Assembly (NCBI GenBank): GCA_947169755.1
Contig: CAMVQX010000080.1
Location: 1 to 7,361, forward strand
Length of the DNA: 7,361 nt
Source: an uncultured bacterium
Lineage (GTDB): Bacteria > Cyanobacteriota > Vampirovibrionia > Gastranaerophilales > Gastranaerophilaceae
Reading direction: 5' to 3'
Shown: piece after piece, positions 1 to 4,955 of the stretch
Position numbering within the stretch: position 1 is the stretch's first letter
Layout of the letters: each line of letters begins with the position of its first letter
Position numbers and translations under genes: made by a program
The notes under the pieces: model-generated
What the model was told of the DNA's origin: nothing
Database searches by the model: none
Seen by the model: only the letters and a program-made list of their open reading frames with translations

Positions 1-160
1 TAAAATTTATTACAATATATTTACATAGTAGTGCGTGATACCCATCCTGCCCAATAAAAGTTGTTCATTGTGTTTTGATATATAATCCCTGTCTTGGATT
101 TGCTTCACGCAATACAGTTTCACGTAATTACACTGCGCCTCGCACTAAACGCCACCACTC

Positions 161-199
161 CAAATCAAATCGAAAAACGCGGTTTCCGATTATGATTTG
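161..199. repeat. Imperfect inverted repeat (long hairpin)
   Basis: The arm at 161-172 (CAAATCAAATCG) pairs with 187-199 (CGATTATGATTTG) with one bulged base at 192, giving 12 pairs around a GC-containing loop. A further GAAA/TTTC pairing inside the loop is possible. It is not followed by a clear T-tract on either strand, so I do not call it a terminator. Confidence 0.5.
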
Positions 200-245
200 T
201 CGTCTCTCGAATTGCTTCACAATTCTCGTGGCTCTGCTCGGCTTG

Positions 246-259
246 CCCCAAGCGAATTC
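246..259 (-). repeat. 14-bp copy of the tRNA-Glu 3' end
   Basis: CCCCAAGCGAATTC at 246-259 is identical to 412-425, which is the T-arm and acceptor 3' half of the tRNA-Glu gene read on the plus strand. Both copies have the same orientation and lie 166 bp apart. Direct repeats of a tRNA 3' end are the usual footprint of tyrosine-recombinase integration (att sites). No integrase gene is in the window, and 14 bp is short. A decayed duplicate of the tRNA end is equally possible. Confidence 0.4.
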
Positions 260-315
260 TCTTGCATCGTAGGCGAGCCACACGAGCCGTACGAGGCAGG
301 ATGCAGAGCTAATCG

Positions 316-342
316 AGCAATTTTTCCGGCAGAAAAATTGCT
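316..342. repeat. Perfect 11-bp inverted repeat
   Basis: AGCAATTTTTC at 316-326 is exactly complementary to GAAAAATTGCT at 332-342, with a 5-base loop (CGGCA). It lies just beyond the tRNA-Glu terminator in the tRNA reading direction. There is no adjacent T-tract, so its role is open. It could be part of a repeat family or a secondary structure element. Confidence 0.6.
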
Positions 343-374
343 AATTCGAAATTCGCAGAGGGTAATTTTTGCAC

Positions 375-397
375 TAAAAAAGAGCCTTATTGGCTCT
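375..397 (-). terminator. Intrinsic terminator of tRNA-Glu
   Basis: Read on the minus strand, AGAGCC (397-392) and GGCTCT (386-381) form a 6-bp stem with a 5-base loop, followed directly by a run of T's (complement of the A-run at 375-381). It begins 12 bases after the end of the tRNA, as expected for a single-gene tRNA transcript. Confidence 0.85.
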
Positions 398-408
398 GTT
401 ATTAAAAT

Positions 409-481
409 TACCCCCAAGCGAATTCGAATCGCTGTCTACACCGTGAAAGGGTGTTGTCCTAGGCCTCTAGACGATGGGGGC
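409..481 (-). tRNA. tRNA-Glu (anticodon UUC)
   Basis: The minus strand folds into a complete 73-base cloverleaf. The acceptor arm is GCCCCCA paired with TGGGGGT, including a terminal G1·U72 pair, with discriminator A73. The D-arm is GTCT/GGAC. The anticodon stem is ACACC/GGTGT around the loop CTTTCAC, whose anticodon TTC reads GAA/GAG. The variable loop is AGAC, and the T-arm is AGCGA/TCGCT around TTCGAAT. CCA is not encoded, so it must be added by the CCA-adding enzyme. The G1·U72, A73 and A53-U61 features are those of cyanobacterial and plastid tRNA-Glu, which also feeds tetrapyrrole synthesis through glutamyl-tRNA reductase. It has its own promoter and terminator and no co-transcribed neighbour. 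Confidence 0.96.
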
Positions 482-498
482 TTATTTCGACAAGTTCA

Positions 499-527
499 AT
501 TCTATGATAAACAAATTTTAATGTCAA
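499..527 (-). promoter_or_regulatory. Sigma70-type promoter of tRNA-Glu
   Basis: On the minus strand a perfect -35 box TTGACA (527-522) is followed by a 17-bp spacer and the -10 box TAGAAT (504-499), five of six bases matching consensus. Transcription would start near 491, leaving a leader of about 10 bases before the tRNA at 481. This is a strong housekeeping promoter, as expected for a stable RNA gene. Confidence 0.85.
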
Positions 528-589
528 GCGTTTGAAATGAAACCGCTACTGGCTTTATTAAGTTGCAATCGAACTAAAATTCTAACCTA

Positions 590-607
590 AATTATTAATT
601 AATAATT
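590..607. repeat. 18-bp AT palindrome upstream of clpB
   Basis: AATTATTAA followed by TTAATAATT is a perfect palindrome made only of A and T, lying between the divergent tRNA-Glu promoter and the clpB start. It could be an operator or part of the clpB promoter region, but AT-only palindromes arise easily in this composition. Candidate -10 boxes for clpB downstream of it (TAAAAT at 625-630, TATAAA at 640-645) lack good -35 partners, so I do not place a clpB promoter. Confidence 0.3.
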
Positions 608-647
608 AATTTTCATGACTTTTTTAAAATCAGCGTTATTATAAAAA

Positions 648-654
648 TAAGGAG
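648..654 (+). promoter_or_regulatory. clpB ribosome binding site (decides the start)
   Basis: TAAGGAG is a strong Shine-Dalgarno sequence. It lies 8 bases before the ATG at 663, but overlaps the in-frame GTG at 654 and is only 2 bases from the ATG at 657. The start at 663 is therefore favoured, giving an N-terminus MDFDKF that matches the usual ClpB beginning. Confidence 0.85.
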
Positions 655-662
655 TGATGTAT

Positions 663-3254
663 ATGGATTTTGATAAATTTACTAATTATTCACAAGAAAT
701 TTTGAATTCATCAGGCGCATTGATGAGTGAGTATAAAAACTCTCAGCTTGAGCCTGAACATATATTGCTTGCGATGATAAAAGATAACGGACCGGTTAGA
801 GATTATTTGACTGAATTAAAACTTATTAACCAAAATTTTGTTACACAAGTTGTCTCTGCCGTAAAATCATTCCCGACAATATCAACCCCGCCATCAGGAC
901 AGATATTTTTCTCATCTGATACTTACAAATTGTTGGATTTGGCGAGTGAACAATCCCAAGAGCTAAAAGATGAATTTGTCAGTATTGAAGCGATTCTTTT
1001 GGCTATGACAAGGCTGGAGGGCAGCAGAATTCAATCATTGTTAAAATCTGCAGGTGTTGATGCCGGTAAAGTTTTGAATGTAATGAAAAAAATAAGAGGT
1101 AATAAAAAAGTGGATAACAAAAATGCTGAAGAAAATATGAAAGCTCTGGAAAAATTCTCGACAGATTTGACATCACTTGCTCGTAAAGGTAAACTTGATC
1201 CCGTAATCGGTCGTGATGAAGAGGTTCGTCGTATAATTCAAGTTTTGAACAGAAGGACTAAAAACAATCCTGTTTTGATAGGCGAACCCGGTGTCGGTAA
1301 AACTGCAATTGTTGAAGGGTTGGCTCAACGTATTGTAAGAGGTGATGTTCCGGAAAGTTTGAAGGATGTAAAACTTGTATCTCTTGATATGGGGGCACTC
1401 GTTGCGGGTGCTAAATTCAGAGGTGAATTTGAAGAACGTTTGAAAGCCGTTTTGAAAGAAGTCGAAGATTCAAACGGTGAAATTGTTATGTTTATTGATG
1501 AATTGCATACCGTTGTCGGAGCTGGTGCAACGGAAGGCTCTATGGATGCCGGAAATCTGTTGAAACCGATGCTTGCTCGCGGTGTTTTAAGAACAATAGG
1601 TGCAACAACAATAAATGAATACAGAAAATATATCGAAAAAGATCCGGCACTTGAAAGACGTTTTCAACCTGTTTTGGTCGGTGAACCTTCTGTTGAAGAT
1701 ACAATTTCAATTCTTAGAGGATTGAAAGAAAAATATGAGGTTCATCACGGTATCAGAATTTTAGATAGTGCTTTAATAGCTGCCGCTAAACTTTCTGACA
1801 GATATATAACAGACAGATTTTTACCTGATAAAGCAATTGATTTGATTGATGAAGCGGCATCTTCTTTGCGTATTGAAATTGATTCTATGCCTGAAGAAAT
1901 TGATAAAATGATGCGTCAAAAAATTCAACTTGAAATAGAACGTGAAGCCTTGAAAAAAGAAGATGATGACGATGCAAGGGCTAAAGTTGAAGATTTAACA
2001 CGTCAAATAAATGAGTTTGAAGGTAAAATCGGTACTTTGAAAGCTCAATGGGAACAGGAAAAAGCATCAATAACAGGTGAAGCCGGTATAAAAGAAGAAA
2101 TAGAAAAAGTTCGCAACCAAATTGAAGAGGCTGAACGCAATACAGATTTGCAAACTGCTGCAGAATTAAAATACGGAAAACTTCTTGAACTTGAAAAACA
2201 ACTTAAAGCTGCTCAAAACAAAGAAAAAGTTGAAAATAAATTGTTGAAAGAAGAAATAGATGATGAAGATATTGCAAATGTTGTAAGTAAATGGACTGGT
2301 ATTCCGGTAAATAAGCTTGTTGAAAGTGAAAAACAAAAATTGTTGAGTATGGAAGAAATTCTCCACAAACGTTTGATAGGTCAAACAGAAGCGGTAAATA
2401 CAGTCTCCGATGCCATAAGACGTGCAAGATCAGGTTTAAAAGATCCTAAACGCCCGATTGGAACATTCTTATTTTTAGGACCAACCGGTGTTGGTAAAAC
2501 AGAACTTGCAAAAGCATTGGCAGAATTTATGTTTAATGATGAAGATGCTTTGATTCGTATTGATATGTCTGAATATATGGAAAAACACAATGTTTCAAGA
2601 CTTGTCGGAGCTCCTCCGGGATATGTCGGATACGATGAAGGCGGTCAATTAACAGAAGCTGTCAGACGTAAGCCGTATTCTGTCGTTCTTTTTGATGAAA
2701 TTGAAAAGGCACACCCTGACGTATTTAATATTATGCTTCAAATCTTTGATGACGGTCGATTGACTGATTCTAAAGGCAGAACAATTGATTTTAAAAATAC
2801 TCTTATTATAATGACATCAAATATCGGGAGTGACATTATCTTGGAAAACACATTGAATTCAATGGTTTCTCAGACAAACTTTGAAGAAACAAAAGAGAAA
2901 GTTTTGGAGGTTTTGCGCTCACGATTTAAACCTGAATTTTTAAACAGAATTGATGAAACAATATTCTTTAAAGCGTTGAATATGCAGGATTTGACTCAGA
3001 TTGTTGATATTCAAATGAATTATTTGAGAAAGTTATTGAAAGATCAGGAAATTGATTTTGAAATAACAGATGATGCAAAAGAATTCTTGGCAACAAGAGG
3101 ATTTAATCCTGTATACGGTGCAAGACCGCTGAAGAGAGTAATTCGTCAGATGATAGAAAATCCGCTCTCAAAAGAAATTCTGGCACAGAAATTTATCCGA
3201 GGGGATAAAGTAAAAATTGATGTTGAAAATGATGAAATAAAATTCTGTAAATAA
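663..3254 (+). CDS. clpB: ATP-dependent chaperone ClpB (protein disaggregase)
   Basis: ClpB is a cytoplasmic hexameric AAA+ machine that, with DnaK/DnaJ/GrpE, threads aggregated proteins through its pore and releases them for refolding. The 863-residue product is close to the usual length. Visible in order are two Clp_N repeats (about 1-145) and nucleotide-binding domain 1 with Walker A GEPGVGKT (207-214), Walker B FIDE (277-280) and arginine fingers R332/R333. A coiled-coil middle domain follows (about 405-530, very rich in E and K). Domain 2 has Walker A GPTGVGKT (606-613), Walker B FDE (677-679) and sensor-2 GAR (819-821). The middle domain and the absence of a ClpP-binding IGF/L loop signature separate it from ClpC and ClpA. 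Pore loop 1 reads KFRG, with F252 where E. coli has Y251; pore loop 2 keeps GYVG (Y654). It appears monocistronic. No CIRCE element or sigma32-type promoter is visible upstream, so heat-shock control is not evident. Confidence 0.97.
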   Translation: MDFDKFTNYSQEILNSSGALMSEYKNSQLEPEHILLAMIKDNGPVRDYLTELKLINQNFVTQVVSAVKSFPTISTPPSGQIFFSSDTYKLLDLASEQSQELKDEFVSIEAILLAMTRLEGSRIQSLLKSAGVDAGKVLNVMKKIRGNKKVDNKNAEENMKALEKFSTDLTSLARKGKLDPVIGRDEEVRRIIQVLNRRTKNNPVLIGEPGVGKTAIVEGLAQRIVRGDVPESLKDVKLVSLDMGALVAGAKFRGEFEERLKAVLKEVEDSNGEIVMFIDELHTVVGAGATEGSMDAGNLLKPMLARGVLRTIGATTINEYRKYIEKDPALERRFQPVLVGEPSVEDTISILRGLKEKYEVHHGIRILDSALIAAAKLSDRYITDRFLPDKAIDLIDEAASSLRIEIDSMPEEIDKMMRQKIQLEIEREALKKEDDDDARAKVEDLTRQINEFEGKIGTLKAQWEQEKASITGEAGIKEEIEKVRNQIEEAERNTDLQTAAELKYGKLLELEKQLKAAQNKEKVENKLLKEEIDDEDIANVVSKWTGIPVNKLVESEKQKLLSMEEILHKRLIGQTEAVNTVSDAIRRARSGLKDPKRPIGTFLFLGPTGVGKTELAKALAEFMFNDEDALIRIDMSEYMEKHNVSRLVGAPPGYVGYDEGGQLTEAVRRKPYSVVLFDEIEKAHPDVFNIMLQIFDDGRLTDSKGRTIDFKNTLIIMTSNIGSDIILENTLNSMVSQTNFEETKEKVLEVLRSRFKPEFLNRIDETIFFKALNMQDLTQIVDIQMNYLRKLLKDQEIDFEITDDAKEFLATRGFNPVYGARPLKRVIRQMIENPLSKEILAQKFIRGDKVKIDVENDEIKFCK

Positions 3255-3288
3255 CAAAATGCGGGATTTATATCCCGCATTTTGTTAT
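3251..3288. terminator. Bidirectional terminator between clpB and the convergent gene
   Basis: A perfect 17-bp stem spans 3251-3267 and 3272-3288 around a 4-base loop. It has a GC-rich core (GCGGG/CCCGC) and A-rich and T-rich outer arms, so it can act as an intrinsic terminator in both directions. It starts inside the clpB stop codon region (3252-3254) and lies just past the stop of the minus-strand gene at 3297. Confidence 0.85.
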
Positions 3289-3296
3289 ATTAAAAT

Positions 3297-4391
3297 TTAA
3301 TAAGTAAATGTTGTAATATAAGTATTTTCTTCATCAAATTCATATCTTTTGCGGCTGTTGTCGGGATAGAATACTTCATGGAAAACTCTGTTTTCGCCGT
3401 TTAATTCAAACCCGGTTAATTGTGTTTCTTGCCCGTAATTATCATATTCTTTGATAAGAATAGTTTTTCTTCCATCGCCATATTGCTGCGGTTTAATTTT
3501 GTATCGTATATTGTGGTCTTCAAGATATTGTATGTATTCATCGGGTTTTGTATAAGCGGTAATATGTTCTTTTGTAAAACTTTCCTGCGGAGTTGCAGTA
3601 ATCGGATATGTTTGAGAATTGTGTTTTTCTATATATGTACAAATATCTGTTCTATCTTGCCAAAAGTCTATACGTTGACACTCTTGTTCATCTTTATCAT
3701 ATACTGTTCGTCTTACAAATTGCGGTATATTGGGGTTATTTAAATTTTTTGTCCAAACTGTTTTTTGGTTTCGCAAATTGTTATTATAAAGTTCAGTAAT
3801 AACAGTTATCTTGTTTTCTCCATCAATATTTTCGTCAATATGATATTTTATATTATTACGATTTAAATATTCTAAATATTCTGTTGGTGTTGTATTGTAT
3901 GTCAAATGCTCTATTGTAAGAGCAACTTGTGGTGTTTCTTTATTATAGTAATAGTTTGTAAAAAACTCGGTATCGTCATTTGCATTATGCATTGTAGATT
4001 TGAATTTTTTACCGTTTTTATATTGGAATATTTCATAAGCATTTACTCTTTCGATATTGCCATTATCAAAGTGTAAAATTTTGCTTATCTTATTAGCTTT
4101 GTTATTTATGCGCAGTATTATTGTATCTTTTTTTGAACCTTGGATTTCGTAATCTCTCCCTTCAATTTTTCCTTGCCGTCGCAGGGTTTTTAATGCCTCA
4201 TTCAACGACATTTTTTCATAAGGTTTTTGTAATATTGGCGCAGCATACGCCATTATGGCTGCATTTGCCTGAGGTGAAATCTCATTGAATTGCGGATACT
4301 CCCGATGTGGTATCGGGTTTTGCATGTAACCATTTTGCTGTTGATTTACAGGACGTCGTTGTACGCCTTGAAAATACACATTTCTATTCAT
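3297..4391 (-). CDS. Hypothetical protein with three degenerate tandem repeats
   Basis: I do not recognise this 364-residue protein. Residues 1-45 are rich in Q, N and P and look disordered. There is no signal peptide or membrane helix, so it is probably cytoplasmic. From about residue 61 three related units follow: 61-163, 164-276 and 277-364. Units 2 and 3 are clearest: EHLTYNTTPTEYLEYLNRNN (161-180) aligns with EHITAYTKPDEYIQYLEDHN (275-294), each continuing I-[KR]-Y and then T-rich beta strands. Unit 1 shares the helix (SLNEALKTLRRQG) followed by strands. Each unit thus looks like a short helix plus a beta sheet; the later part of each has Y/F-rich strand pairs with D/N-G turns, vaguely like MORN or YD repeats. 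The ATG at 4391 has a weak AGG ten bases upstream. The gene converges on clpB and diverges from pnp. Codon use is like its neighbours. Function is unknown; a scaffold or binding role would only be a guess. Confidence 0.85.
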   Translation of the reverse strand: MNRNVYFQGVQRRPVNQQQNGYMQNPIPHREYPQFNEISPQANAAIMAYAAPILQKPYEKMSLNEALKTLRRQGKIEGRDYEIQGSKKDTIILRINNKANKISKILHFDNGNIERVNAYEIFQYKNGKKFKSTMHNANDDTEFFTNYYYNKETPQVALTIEHLTYNTTPTEYLEYLNRNNIKYHIDENIDGENKITVITELYNNNLRNQKTVWTKNLNNPNIPQFVRRTVYDKDEQECQRIDFWQDRTDICTYIEKHNSQTYPITATPQESFTKEHITAYTKPDEYIQYLEDHNIRYKIKPQQYGDGRKTILIKEYDNYGQETQLTGFELNGENRVFHEVFYPDNSRKRYEFDEENTYITTFTY

Positions 4392-4445
4392 ATAACACTA
4401 ACCTATATTTATATAAAGGATTTCTCTGGTAGTGAATTGCTTATT

Positions 4446-4474
4446 TTTATGGTTATGTGAATAAAATGTAACAA
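4446..4474 (-). promoter_or_regulatory. Candidate promoter of the hypothetical gene
   Basis: On the minus strand TTGTTA (4474-4469), a 17-bp spacer and CATAAA (4451-4446) form a weak sigma70-type promoter, four of six bases matching in each box. It would give a leader of roughly 48 bases. Its -35 overlaps the edge of the palindrome at 4470-4489. An alternative pair, TTCACT (4436-4431) and TATAAA (4413-4408), also has a 17-bp spacer but would start transcription at the ribosome binding site, so I prefer the upstream one. Confidence 0.4.
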
Positions 4475-4489
4475 AATTATAATTTTGTT
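4470..4489. repeat. Palindrome copy 1 (upstream of the hypothetical gene)
   Basis: A perfect 20-bp palindrome whose 16-bp core CAAAATTATAATTTTG recurs exactly at 4830-4845. On the minus strand its last TTG forms the start of the candidate -35 box of the gene at 3297-4391. It may be an operator, an AT-rich UP-like element, or one end of a duplicated flank around the intervening 340 bp. Confidence 0.65.
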
Positions 4490-4569
4490 GCGTACACAAA
4501 TTTGAAAAAAATCAATTAATTAAAACAAAATAGATAAAATAGCAAAAAATATAATGTCAAAAATTAGTC

Positions 4570-4820
4570 AAAAAATAGTCCGACCTTTGACGGAGTGAAC
4601 AATCAAATGTTTGCGACACAATAACAGGGCGGAATTTGTTTGAGCGAAGCGAGTTATTCCGCCTTTGGTGGAGTAATAAATTTGATGTGAACGAAGGAGC
4701 AGGTCGAATGTTCTTTGGGTACTTTCTTTCTAAAAAGAAATTACCTGCAGGGGTGCAGGGGCGGCATAAGCCCCGCAATACAAATACCCACCTTTATCCT
4801 CCCTAATAAGGGAGGAAATT
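4570..4820. repeat. Palindrome-rich intergenic segment (REP/MITE-like)
   Basis: This stretch between two divergent genes has no supported gene. It holds four clear inverted repeats: GGCGGAAT/ATTCCGCC (4628-4635 with 4656-4663) enclosing the mirror sequence GAGCGAAGCGAG; a 12-position stem with one mismatch (4718-4729 with 4734-4745); GGGGC/GCCCC (4758-4762 with 4770-4774); and TCCTCCC/GGGAGGA (4797-4803 with 4810-4816). TGCAGGGG is repeated in tandem at 4746-4761. CGACCT near 4580 and AGGTCG near 4701 are also inverted. The G+C content is higher than in the flanks. Such arrays resemble dispersed repetitive extragenic elements, but I cannot confirm other genomic copies. The open frame at 4557-4778 (minus) is a by-product. 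Confidence 0.55.
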
Positions 4821-4829
4821 ATTACACCT

Positions 4830-4845
4830 CAAAATTATAATTTTG
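4830..4845. repeat. Palindrome copy 2 (upstream of pnp)
   Basis: CAAAATTATAATTTTG is identical to the core of the palindrome at 4470-4489, and the match continues for TT on its right side. Its final TTG forms the start of the candidate pnp -35 box, the same register as at the divergent gene. Confidence 0.65.
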
Positions 4846-4870
4846 TTTATTTTCTTGTTTGCGATATAAT
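4843..4870 (+). promoter_or_regulatory. Probable pnp promoter
   Basis: A consensus -10 box TATAAT (4865-4870) lies 16 bp after TTGTTT (4843-4848), a poor -35 that overlaps palindrome copy 2. Transcription would begin near 4877, leaving a leader of about 79 bases that includes two hairpins. Confidence 0.6.
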
Positions 4871-4901
4871 TAAAGAGAACATTAGAGAAGTGTATAGAAA
4901 A

Positions 4902-4941
4902 GGTGCAAAAGTTGCACCAAGTCTGCAAAATGTTCGCAGAC
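4902..4941 (+). promoter_or_regulatory. Tandem hairpins in the pnp leader
   Basis: Two stem-loops stand back to back. GGTGCAA (4902-4908) pairs with TTGCACC (4912-4918) across a 3-base loop, and GTCTGC (4921-4926) pairs with GCAGAC (4936-4941) across a 9-base loop. The second ends just before the ribosome binding site. In E. coli the pnp leader folds into a structure that RNase III cuts and PNPase then degrades, silencing its own mRNA. A similar autoregulatory role here is inference by analogy; the sequences are not homologous as far as I can see. Confidence 0.55.
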
Positions 4942-4944
4942 AAG

Positions 4945-4950
4945 AAAGGA
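4945..4950 (+). promoter_or_regulatory. pnp ribosome binding site (decides the start)
   Basis: AAAGGA lies 5 bases before the ATG at 4956. The longer in-frame GTG start at 4890 would add 22 residues encoded by the leader hairpins and has no comparable binding site, so 4956 is preferred. Confidence 0.75.
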
Positions 4951-4955
4951 AAATT

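Larger units (their letters stand above)
1..374. other. Intergenic region without a supported gene
   Basis: No reading frame here has a ribosome binding site or protein-like composition. The short open frames at 75-272, 197-535 and 217-417 are Arg/Ser/Cys-rich and lack family features, and two of them run into or across the tRNA-Glu unit. The stretch is richer in G+C than its flanks in its middle part (about 130-310) and contains several inverted repeats plus a 14-bp copy of the tRNA-Glu 3' end. It lies downstream of the minus-strand tRNA-Glu terminator, where integrative elements commonly insert. It could be a decayed insertion, a MITE-like repeat or a structured RNA. The sequence alone does not decide. 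Confidence 0.6.

Noticed and set aside
75..272. Open frame of 65 residues on the plus strand
   Set aside because: Rich in Arg, Ser and Asn with no ribosome binding site. It lies in hairpin-rich sequence and resembles no family.
246..320. A second, degenerate tRNA gene next to the 14-bp tRNA-Glu repeat
   Set aside because: On the minus strand the bases upstream of the shared 14 bp form no D-arm, anticodon arm or T-stem partner, so only the 3' end is duplicated.
197..535. Open frame of 112 residues on the plus strand
   Set aside because: It runs across the tRNA-Glu gene, its terminator and its promoter in antisense, has no ribosome binding site and no protein-like composition.
541..662. CIRCE or sigma32-type heat-shock signal before clpB
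   Set aside because: No TTAGCACTC-N9-GAGTGCTAA repeat and no CTTGAA/CCCCAT promoter pair is visible. Only an AT palindrome and weak -10-like boxes are present.
4557..4778. Open frame of 73 residues on the minus strand in the pnp upstream spacer
   Set aside because: It consists of the palindromic repeat segment, is Cys/Arg/Ser-rich, and lacks a ribosome binding site.
4890..4955. Upstream GTG start for pnp adding 22 residues
   Set aside because: The extension is encoded by the two leader hairpins and has no ribosome binding site, whereas the ATG at 4956 has AAAGGA at good spacing and gives the normal family N-terminus.
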